A DNA stretch of 64,000 nt, from positions 124,001 through 188,000 of the forward strand of contig JARGSG010000091.1 in assembly GCA_030374805.1 (NCBI GenBank), read 5' to 3'. Below, one piece after another: positions 35,001-42,718 of the stretch. Positions within the stretch are counted from its first letter, which is position 1. Every line of letters starts with the position of its first letter. Source of the stretch: Gracilaria gracilis (lineage: Eukaryota > Rhodophyta > Florideophyceae > Gracilariales > Gracilariaceae). The notes beneath the pieces were generated by a model. That model had not been told where the DNA came from, made no database searches, and worked only from the letters and a program-made list of their open reading frames with translations. The translations under genes were made by a program, and so were the position numbers.

Positions 35001-35934
35001 CAATGTTTGCGATTCCTTGCACTATATTCGATATTGTAGCATCGTTTCCAAGCTCAAGGTATAAAATGTCTTCACCAAACACGTCTGTCACCTTACTGCA
35101 TTCAGCAAGCCCTCGCAAAGCGCATGTTTTACCAACTCCACCTTTTCCAGTAGCCACAACCGCCACAATTCGGTTCCCGCTTGTGTTTAGAACCTTATCC
35201 AGTAGCTCCCCTTCGCATGTGGTGAGCGAGCCATAGTCCAGCGTTAATCTAGGTGGATTTCGGGGCACCATGTTGCATGATGTATACTCATCTTGTTGTG
35301 CAGGTGCATTGCTTACCACGGGATGGCATCCCTCTAGTAACTGAGGTCTCTCTTTTTTAAGGCATGCCAAGATCTTGTTAAGAATGATTTGAATGAAACT
35401 CTCTCTGTTGGAGGCCATGTCCGGCTGCTTGGAGTTCGTTGCGCAGACGTCGTTCCGAATGCTCCATAGAGTGGCGGCCGTACCCAATGCATGCTTGACA
35501 TCTTTGAGCGGTATGATGTCATCCAACGCACGCTTGATAAGACCGTGCTTGTTAAAGAGTTCACTGTACTTGTCAAATATGGTCGGATCGCGGCACTCGT
35601 AAGTATGAAAGCGGTAAAAGATAGGGATGAGCATGGGCGGAGTCTCTTTGGCGGCCACGGCGCGGTCGTAACGGCGGACGAATGCCAGAAGCTCCCGCAT
35701 GGGCCATTCCTTGGCCACAAATTCGGGACTCATAACAAACACGCCCACAGGAGCGGTTGCCATGGCGTGTTCCATGACTTTCGGGCAGTGGTCGCCGAGA
35801 CCGAAGGACTCCTCATCGAGGAAAACGGAGAGGCCATGCTCGCAAAGGCGTTTCCATAACGGTCGCGCGATTGTTTCCTTGTCTTCACCCGCATGGCTGA
35901 GAAAGATGCGGAACTGTGGTGTGTGGGAGGACAT
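32095..35934 (-). CDS. TIR-NB-ARC-WD40 receptor-like protein 5, 1279 aa, intact
   Basis: ATG at 35934 (M-S-S-H-T-P-Q-F; lacks the Q-G-A-S insertion of genes 1, 3, 6, 7, 8). All NB-ARC motifs are present (G-K-G-G-V-G-K-T, F-L-V-D-D-I-W, T-T-R-D, G-L-P-L-A-L, K-L-H-D-L). The linker blade reads V-G-Q-P-L-Q-G-H where all others have V-G-R-P-L-K-G-H, so the blade consensus has overwritten the junction. The last two regular blades carry E-S-G-S-A instead of E-S-G-N-A. The downstream relic is short type. Confidence 0.92.
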   Translation of the reverse strand: MSSHTPQFRIFLSHAGEDKETIARPLWKRLCEHGLSVFLDEESFGLGDHCPKVMEHAMATAPVGVFVMSPEFVAKEWPMRELLAFVRRYDRAVAAKETPPMLIPIFYRFHTYECRDPTIFDKYSELFNKHGLIKRALDDIIPLKDVKHALGTAATLWSIRNDVCATNSKQPDMASNRESFIQIILNKILACLKKERPQLLEGCHPVVSNAPAQQDEYTSCNMVPRNPPRLTLDYGSLTTCEGELLDKVLNTSGNRIVAVVATGKGGVGKTCALRGLAECSKVTDVFGEDILYLELGNDATISNIVQGIANIVDETGGSKFANEIKTAKSVAEASRKASKWFGQRSCLFLVDDIWHLNGIDSDVLTTLGKMVNRNSRMVYTTRDVDLLDGADELIEFKEKEALGNLSRQMLMTHAGFEQSTVLDHKNNKALEFFLTLCDGLPLALGIVGSSVRRYSLHCARKQDAWSEFRADVECQQKDLMKVKAGSYGKLPKIVESSLQVLEKRSGHEREKIGYWFRALSVLQKQQSVPDKMLQKLWKLSSLAKTKEVVELFADVSVVQMRRKDGSVFVKLHDLILDIAVRKAIDASETQAFFQSLVSNYMLSEPQLECERAVEEEAVTGATKRAFPNSVLRHAWWDVKADGYIHDNVCRLLRKAGYEQHLLWLLSQPQWIVKRQVTDGILSVEQDLDHGIAMCNDNGCQDANRREHLQTMRVAARMGALYVNNNRRMEEGWFQLHGRLQWHATRSELTADFLQRMERCAPKPWLKASAGVLTQAGGSELQTVRVPGMVRCIREEPNAIWILSGGLGGVMHAGRYEKSNEYFKHEQLQASGGWWECVSFLPDQRTVVAADRDGRVCVWNRQTGVCEQTVAHDCPNHRNFVDFVADGSRLACQLEDCSIQLWDTISGTPVGQPLQGHNRPVRCVAVSADGTRIVSGSYDETVRVWDAESGNAVGQPLQGHTWLVWCVAVSADGTRIVSGSSDRTVRVWDAESGNAVGQPLQGHTSWVSCVAVSADGTRIVSGSADDTVRVWDAESGNAVGQPLQGHTSSVWCVAVSADGTCIVSGSSDKTVRVWDAESGNAVGQPLQGHSGWVTCVAVSADGTRIVSGSYDETVRVWDAESGSAVGQPLQGHSDWVRCVAVSADGTRIVSGSQDGTVRVWDAESGSAVGQPLQGHSGWVLRVAVSADGTFVVSVDVWMQRLWALTASGGVCVLTSRDAEWQRRIGTLELVWSSPGFEDAIQVRDSGSATVLGSFEKELRRISGTDLHFTEDLSGFCRIVR
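32320..33215 (-). repeat. WD40 blade array of gene 5: 7 x 129 bp
   Basis: Seven repeats, last diverged (V-D-V-W-M-Q-R-L-W). Windows after G-H: N-R-P, T-W-L, T-S-W, T-S-S, S-G-W, S-D-W, S-G-W. One blade has T-C-I-V in place of T-R-I-V. Confidence 0.95.
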
Positions 35935-37180
35935 GGAGTGAGGATGTGTGTCGAGGGTTGGCTACCTCTCTCACGGTGGCAGTGTGTGAATGATTGCGCT
36001 GCCGACGGCGATGGGGGCTGGAGGAGGAGGAGGGAAGTAGCTACACGGTAGCGCGCGTGCATAGGTTGAGCAAGAGCTCTACTGAGGCGGTGGCTACACG
36101 GTAAAGTTACTGAGACGGTGGCCGACTGGACGCTCAAGATCTGCGGTACGGCGGTACATATCAGGCGCCAACTGCATTCCAAGTGGAACTTCCAACTGTG
36201 CACAACGATTTGCGGCAGCCAAGTTGGCTGAGCCAACAATCTGCTTTACAGTGCGATGGGCAGTGCGATGGTGCACGACCGCGCCTTACTTGTTCGAATG
36301 ATAACACCACTTGTTTCTCACAACGCATGTGCAGGCGGCTGTGCTTTCGCCTCGCAGAGAACGCCCCTGATCAGTTGCCTCCCTGTTGAGCTACACTCAG
36401 ACTGCGCCATGGAGAACAACACGAGATTCTGAAAGAGCTCATATCTGCTTTTGAACTACAGATACAGTAGTGGAAAACCGTTTTGCGTAACTTTGTCATC
36501 CTGCTTTGTGATGGACAGTGGTGATAGTGCGCCGAACACGGACCATCAGAACAATCGCAGTCCACACTGACCACGACGAAACGACGAAAGTTTGCGCTGT
36601 CGCTGGTGCGACGCACGTGTACGCTTTTTCCACTTGGTGCGAACTACAAGCACATGCGTGTGTGTTGAAAAAAGCACCTGCTTTCTGGGAGAGCACAAGG
36701 GTAGTGCGCGTTGTACACGCTGAGTCCGTTCTCGTTCAGATTGTACGCGGTCATTACCAACGGTATCAGCGCTTCCACGGATTTTTGTCTGCTCCCTATT
36801 TTCACATGCTCTCAAGAAGCTCACTATCCCGGTCGTTAAACTAGCCAACTCTAAGAACTTCTACTGACATCATCATCTTCTACTGACAAGTAGGCGATGG
36901 ATTACCCTTCAGAATCTGGCTATTGGTTTACTTTGTTGGCTGTCTTGGGTTGGGAGCGGCATCGATCCCGAACAGGACCCGTCGGCTGAAAAGCAACATC
37001 ATTGAGCGCCACGGTGAGATGCATTTGCTCTGTGACATTGTGACACTTTTTACCAATGTCACGAAGCATGAAGTACGTGTAGTACACGTCGTGTACGTGG
37101 TGTTCCTGGTGCGGATTCTTCTCGCCGCGCCTCGAGCAATGCTCCAACTCGGCGCGCTGCCCGCCGACGAGCAGCGGGGA
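35935..37180. repeat. Unit 6 spacer (shortest)
   Basis: Shared spacer lacking the part with the GCGCTG hairpin: after CTACTGACAAGTAGGCGATGGATTACCCTTCAG it joins a downstream block, as in unit 1. No gene recognised. Confidence 0.65.
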
Positions 37181-37825
37181 GCCCAAGTTCAAGCTCATGG
37201 GCGACATGGACAAGGATCTTACTGATGCTCCTGAGCGCCGCCAAAGGCGAGGTGATGGCGCACGAGCAAAGAAGGCATCCTGTCCACGCGTACATTACGG
37301 GAATGTGGAAGAAGGCTTCGTCCGCGTTGTCGTAAAAGCCGCTGAAACTGAGCACGGACGGCGTCTGCTTCACCACGTCGCTTTCCATGCATAAAGTGGT
37401 CCGAGATGGTGTTGGTGCCGCTGTCGGCAAGTGTAGCGGCAAGTGTAGCGGCCACGATGGACATCATGGCGCCGTTGGCGGTGATGGAGCACGCGCGCAG
37501 GTTGCACTGCACGTCCGGCGGCAGTCTTTTGCGCGCCGACAAGTTTGTGCAGCACACGCTCGCACAGCTCCTTTGCACGCGCAGCTGTGAATGGGCGAGC
37601 GCGGCGGCGCTCATCATGGCGACGTTGTTCACCAGGGGCTTGACAGGGCGGCAGCGCCATGTGGTTGAAAGGGCGTGCGCTGCGTTCCATGCGGCCCCAG
37701 CGCAGCGTGGCGCCCGTGGCGAGGCGCAGTGCAGGGCCTGCACGGAGAACGCGGCGAACATAGAATATGATACGAGGCACATGTCCTGCATCGCGTTTTG
37801 TGTTGAACTGCTTCCCCGCTGCCCT
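37181..37825 (-). pseudogene. Glutaminase pseudogene, unit 6 (short type)
   Basis: Short-type relic with, in addition, a tandem 14-bp repeat at about 37430-37452 (GCAAGTGTAGCG twice) and loss of the segment before the C-S-I-T block. One minus frame (37219-37911) happens to stay open through most of it, but the order and gaps show decay. Confidence 0.8.
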
Positions 37826-37828
37826 TTG

Positions 37829-40800
37829 TCACCGCACAATTCGGCAAAACCCCGACAAGTCTTCTGTGAAGTGCAAATCCGTACCGCTGATGCGGCGCAA
37901 CTCTTTTTCAAAGCTGCCTAGCACTGTTGCACTCCCCGAGTCGCGCACCTGAATTGCATCTTCAAATCCAGGCGAGGACCACACGAGCTCGAGCGCGTCG
38001 ATTCTGCGATGCCACTCAGCATCACGTGACGTGAGCACACACACACCGCCACTTGCGGTCAACGCCCACAGCCGTTGCATCCAGCCATCATCCGACACGA
38101 CGAAAGTGCCGTCAGCGCTCACTGCCACGCGCAGCACCCCACCATGGTGTCCTTGCAGCGGCTGCCCCACGGCGTTGCCGCTTTCTGCGTCCCACACACG
38201 CACCGTGTTGTCGTCCGAGCCTGACACGATGCGAGTGCCGTCGGCGCTCACTGCCACACACTCCACCCAATCGGTGTGACCTTGGAGCGGCTGCCCCACG
38301 GCGTTGCCGCTTTCTGCGTCCCACACACGCACCGTGTTGTCGTCCGAGCCTGACACGATGCGAGTGCCGTCGGCGCTCACTGCCACACACGTCACCGGCC
38401 AATTGTGACCTTGGAGCGGCTGCCCCACGGCGTTGCCGCTTTCTGCGTCCCACACACGCACCGTGTTGTCGTCCGAGCCTGACACGATGCGAGTGCCGTC
38501 GGCGCTCACTGCCACACACTTCACCCAACCGCTGTGACCTTGGAGCGGCTGCCCCACGGCGTTGCCGCTTTCTGCGTCCCACACACGCACCGTCTTGTCG
38601 TCCGAGCCTGACACGATGCGAGTGCCGTCGGCGCTCACTGCCACACACGACACCGAACTGGTGTGCCCTTGGAGCGGCTGCCCCACGGCGTTGCCGCTTT
38701 CTGCGTCCCACACACGCACCGTGTTGTCGTCCGAGCCTGACACGATGCGAGTGCCGTCGGCGCTCACTGCCACACACGTCACCCAACCGCTGTGACCTTG
38801 GAGCGGCTGCCCCACGGCGTTGCCGCTTTCTGCGTCCCACACACGCACCGTGTTGTCGTCCGAGCCTGACACGATGCGAGTGCCGTCGGCGCTCACTGCC
38901 ACACACCTCACCGAACCGCTGTGCCCTTGGAGCGGCTGCCCCACGGCGTTGCCGCTTTCTGCGTCCCACACACGCACCGTCTTGTCCCTCGAGCCTGACA
39001 CGATGCGAGTGCCGTCGGCGCTCACTGCCACACACTCCACCCAAAGAGTGTGCCCTTGGAGCGGCTGCCCCACGGCGTTGCCGCTTTCTGCGTCCCACAC
39101 ACGCACCGTGTTGTCGTCCGAGCCTGACACGATGCGAGTGCCGTCGGCGCTCACTGCCACACACGTCACCCAACCGCTGTGACCTTGGAGCGGCTGCCCC
39201 ACGGCGTTGCCGCTTTCTGCGTCCCACACACGCACCGTGTTGTCGTCCGAGCCTGACACGATGCGAGTGCCGTCGGCGCTCACTGCCACACACCTCACCG
39301 AACCGCTGTGCCCTTGGAGCGGCTGCCCCACGGCGTTGCCGCTTTCTGCGTCCCACACACGCACCGTCTTGTCCCTCGAGCCTGACACGATGCGAGTGCC
39401 GTCGGCGCTCACTGCCACACACTCCACCCAAAGAGTGTGCCCTTGGAGCGGCTGCCCCACGGCGTTGCCGCTTTCCTGCGTCCCACACACGCACCGTGTT
39501 GTCGTCCGAGCCTGACACGATTGCGAGTGCCGTCGGCGCTCACTGCCACACACCTCACCGAACCGCTGTGCCCTTGGAGCGGCTGCCCCACGGCGTTGCC
39601 GCTTTCTGCGTCCCACACACGCACCGTCTTGTCCCTCGAGCCTGACACGATGCGAGTGCCGTCGGCGCTCACTGCCACACACTCCACCCAAAGAGTGTGC
39701 CCTTGGAGCGGCTGCCCCCACGGCGTTGCCGCTTTCTGCGTCCCACACACGCACCGTGTTGTCGTCCGAGCCTGACACGATGCGAGTGCCGTCGGCGCTC
39801 ACTGCCACACACGTCACCCAACCGCTGTGACCTTGGAGCGGCTGCCCCACGGCGTTGCCGCTTTCTGCGTCCCACACACGCACCGTGTTGTCCCTCGAGC
39901 CTGACACGATGCGAGTGCCGTCGGCGCTCACTGCCACACACCTCACCCGATCGGTGTGCCCTTTGAGCGGCCGCCCCACCGGTGTGCCGCTGAGCGTGTC
40001 CCACAGTTGAATAGACCAATCTTTCAACTGGCACGCAACCCGAGAGCCATCCGCCACAAAATCAACAAAATCAAAGTGATTTGGACAGTCGTGTGCAACA
40101 GTTTGCTCCAGAACTCCAGTTTGTCTGTTCCACACACAAACGCGTCCGTCGATTCGCGCTGCCACCACCCTGCGTTGATCAGGTAAGAACGAAACACATT
40201 CCCACCAGCCTCCGGACGCTTGCAGCTGCTCATGCTTGAAATACTCGTTCGATTTCTCATACCTTCCCGCATGCATGACATCACCGTCGTCCCCCGACAA
40301 AATCCAGATTGCATTAGGCTCTTCACGTATGCAACGTACGCTCCCTGGGACGCGCAAAAATTGAAGTTCACTACCACCGGCTTGTGTCAACACCCCGGCA
40401 GACGCTTTGAGCCAAGGCTTCGGTGCACACCTTTCCATCCTCTGCACGAAATCCGCCGTCAACTCGCTCCGCGTTGCGTGCCACAGCAGCCGTCCGTGCA
40501 GCTGAAACCAACCCTCCTCCATCCGCCGGTTGTTGTTCACATACAACGCCCCCATCCTGGCCGCTAGACGCATCATTTGCAGGTGCTCCCGGCGATTTGC
40601 ATCTTGGAAACCGTTGTCGTTGCACATCGCTATTCCATGGTCCAAGTCTTGTTCCACGCTGAGGATTCCGTCTGTCACCTGTCGCTTCACAATCCATTGC
40701 GGTTGCGACAACAGCCACAGTAGCTGCTCCACATACCCTGCCTTTCGAAGTAGTATGCAAACATTGTCGTGTATGTATCCATCAGCTTTAACATCCCACC

Positions 40801-42718
40801 ATGCGTGCCGCAACTCTGAATTGGGGAAAGCTCGCTTGGTGGCCCCCGTTACGACTTTTTCTTCCACCGCTCTCTCGCATTCGAGCTGTGGTTCAGATAG
40901 CATGTAGTTGCTCACAACGGTTTTGAAAAAAGCTTGTGTCTCACTTGCATCAGTTGCTTTGCGAACAGCGATATCCAAAATCAAGTCGTGTAGTTTCACA
41001 AACACTGAACCGGCGCTTCTCCTCATTTGCACAACTGAAACATCTGCAAACAATTTCACCACTTTTTTGGTTTCTGCCAACGAACTCAACTCCCATAACT
41101 TCTGCAACATTCTGTCAGGAACAGACTGTTGCTTTTGAAGCACACTCAAAGCCCGAAACCAATACTCAAGCTTTTCCCTTTCTTGTCCACTACGCTGCTT
41201 AAGAACTTGTAGAGAAGACTCCACAATCTTTGGCAGTTTACCATACGACCTATCCTCCATTTCCATCAAGTCCTTTGGTTGAGATTCAATGTCAGCGCGA
41301 AATTCTGACCATGCGTCCTGCTTTGGTGCGCAATCAAATGAATTTAGCCATACCGAACCGCCGACAATACCCAACGCAAGCGGAAGGCCATCGCACAGTG
41401 TGAGAAAAAATTCCAACGCCTCGTTGTTTTTGTGGTCAAGCACGGTACTTTGCTCAAACCCTGCGTGAGTCATCAACATTTGCCGCGACAGGTCCCCAAG
41501 CGCTTCCTTTTCTTTGAACTCAATCAGTTTGTCAGCGTCATTTAGAAAATACCGGTCTCTGGTTGTGTACACCATTCTACTGTTCCGGTTTACCATCTTA
41601 CCAAGAGTTGTCAACACATCAGAGTCTATTCCATTCAAGTGCCAAATATCATCCACCAGAAACAAGCACGAACGTTGGCCAAACCATTTCGATGCCTTCC
41701 CAGATGCCTCTGCAACAGATTTGGCGGTCTTTATCTCGTTTGCCAACTTTGAACCTCCTGCTTCATCAACAATGTTTGCGATTCCTTGCACTATATTCGA
41801 TATTGCAGCATCGTTTCCAAGCTCAAGGTAAAAAATGCCGTCACCAAACACTTTTGTCACGTTACTGCATTCAGCAAGTCCTCGCAAAGCGCATGTCTTA
41901 CCAACTCCACCTTTTCCAGTAGCCACAACCGCCACAATTCGGTTCCCGCTTGTGTTTAGAACCGCAGCCATTAGCTCTCCTTCGCATGTGGTGAGCGAGC
42001 CATAGTCCAGCGTTAATCTAGGTGGATTTGGGGGCACCATGTTGCATGAGGTATACTCATCTTGTTGTGCAGGTGCATTGCTTACCACGGGATGGCATCC
42101 CCCTAGTAACTCAGATCTCTCTTTTTCAAGGTGAGCCAAGATCTTGTTGAGAATGATTTGAATGAACTTTTCTCTGGTGGACGCCATGTCCGGCTGCTTG
42201 GAGTTCGTTGCGCCGACGTCGTTCCGAATGCTCCATAGTGTGGCGGCCGTATCCAATGCATGCTTGACATCTTTGAGCGGTATGATGTCATCCCAGGCAC
42301 GCTTGATGAGACCGTGCTTGTTAAAAAGTTCACTGTACTTGTTAATGATGTTCGGATCGCGGCACTCGTAAGTATGAAAGCGGTAAAGGATAGGGATGAG
42401 CATGGGCGGAGTCTCTTTGGCGGCCACGGCGCGGTCGTAACGGCGAACGAATGCCAGAAGCTCACGCATGGGCCATTCTTTGGCCACAAATTCGGGACTC
42501 ATAACAAACACGCCCACAGGAGCCGTTGCCATGGCGTGTTCCATGACTTTCGGGCAGTGGTCGCCGAGACCGAAGGACTCCTCATCGAGGAAAACGGAAA
42601 GGCCGTGCTCGCAAAGGCGTTTCCATAACGGTCGCGCGATTGTTTCCTTGTCCTCACCCGCATGGCTGAGAAAGATGTGGAACTGTGGTGTGTGGGAGGA
42701 AGAAGCGCCTTGCGACAT
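37829..42718 (-). CDS. TIR-NB-ARC-WD40 receptor-like protein 6, 1629 aa, longest propeller
   Basis: ATG at 42718 (M-S-Q-G-A-S-S-S). It has standard TIR and NB-ARC motifs. Fifteen blades make it the longest member. After the second blade the open frame runs through about 80 residues of out-of-frame sequence (A-A-A-P-R-A-H-S, R-R-R-H-S-H-R-V). This is caused by three single-base insertions: C in 39715-39719, T at 39521/39522, C at 39475/39476. Their sum is +3, so the frame recovers. Without them two more normal blades appear. Blade types L-W-V-E, G-S-V-R, G-W-V-T recur as triplets with 387-bp spacing. The shifted stretch is probably an assembly or consensus artefact in the repeat. Confidence 0.88.
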   Translation of the reverse strand: MSQGASSSHTPQFHIFLSHAGEDKETIARPLWKRLCEHGLSVFLDEESFGLGDHCPKVMEHAMATAPVGVFVMSPEFVAKEWPMRELLAFVRRYDRAVAAKETPPMLIPILYRFHTYECRDPNIINKYSELFNKHGLIKRAWDDIIPLKDVKHALDTAATLWSIRNDVGATNSKQPDMASTREKFIQIILNKILAHLEKERSELLGGCHPVVSNAPAQQDEYTSCNMVPPNPPRLTLDYGSLTTCEGELMAAVLNTSGNRIVAVVATGKGGVGKTCALRGLAECSNVTKVFGDGIFYLELGNDAAISNIVQGIANIVDEAGGSKLANEIKTAKSVAEASGKASKWFGQRSCLFLVDDIWHLNGIDSDVLTTLGKMVNRNSRMVYTTRDRYFLNDADKLIEFKEKEALGDLSRQMLMTHAGFEQSTVLDHKNNEALEFFLTLCDGLPLALGIVGGSVWLNSFDCAPKQDAWSEFRADIESQPKDLMEMEDRSYGKLPKIVESSLQVLKQRSGQEREKLEYWFRALSVLQKQQSVPDRMLQKLWELSSLAETKKVVKLFADVSVVQMRRSAGSVFVKLHDLILDIAVRKATDASETQAFFKTVVSNYMLSEPQLECERAVEEKVVTGATKRAFPNSELRHAWWDVKADGYIHDNVCILLRKAGYVEQLLWLLSQPQWIVKRQVTDGILSVEQDLDHGIAMCNDNGFQDANRREHLQMMRLAARMGALYVNNNRRMEEGWFQLHGRLLWHATRSELTADFVQRMERCAPKPWLKASAGVLTQAGGSELQFLRVPGSVRCIREEPNAIWILSGDDGDVMHAGRYEKSNEYFKHEQLQASGGWWECVSFLPDQRRVVAARIDGRVCVWNRQTGVLEQTVAHDCPNHFDFVDFVADGSRVACQLKDWSIQLWDTLSGTPVGRPLKGHTDRVRCVAVSADGTRIVSGSRDNTVRVWDAESGNAVGQPLQGHSGWVTCVAVSADGTRIVSGSDDNTVRVWDAESGNAVGAAAPRAHSLGGVCGSERRRHSHRVRLEGQDGACVGRRKRQRRGAAAPRAQRFGEVCGSERRRHSQSCQARTTTRCVCGTQESGNAVGQPLQGHTLWVECVAVSADGTRIVSGSRDKTVRVWDAESGNAVGQPLQGHSGSVRCVAVSADGTRIVSGSDDNTVRVWDAESGNAVGQPLQGHSGWVTCVAVSADGTRIVSGSDDNTVRVWDAESGNAVGQPLQGHTLWVECVAVSADGTRIVSGSRDKTVRVWDAESGNAVGQPLQGHSGSVRCVAVSADGTRIVSGSDDNTVRVWDAESGNAVGQPLQGHSGWVTCVAVSADGTRIVSGSDDNTVRVWDAESGNAVGQPLQGHTSSVSCVAVSADGTRIVSGSDDKTVRVWDAESGNAVGQPLQGHSGWVKCVAVSADGTRIVSGSDDNTVRVWDAESGNAVGQPLQGHNWPVTCVAVSADGTRIVSGSDDNTVRVWDAESGNAVGQPLQGHTDWVECVAVSADGTRIVSGSDDNTVRVWDAESGNAVGQPLQGHHGGVLRVAVSADGTFVVSDDGWMQRLWALTASGGVCVLTSRDAEWHRRIDALELVWSSPGFEDAIQVRDSGSATVLGSFEKELRRISGTDLHFTEDLSGFCRIVR
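38045..39975 (-). repeat. WD40 blade array of gene 6: 15 x 129 bp with 387-bp higher-order repeat
   Basis: The motif CTCCACCCAAAGAGTGTGC recurs at about 39033, 39421 and 39681 (spacing 388 and 260, i.e. three and two blades plus inserted bases). Nearly all blades here carry S-D-D-N/K. The last blade is diverged (S-D-D-G-W-M-Q-R-L-W). Confidence 0.93.

Noticed and set aside
38053-39645. Long plus-strand open frame (530 codons) opposite gene 6, with similar ones opposite every propeller
   Set aside because: A 129-bp repeat (divisible by 3) without stops in several frames gives long open frames by arithmetic. The translation is Arg/Ser/Pro-rich low complexity, and the minus strand has true WD40.
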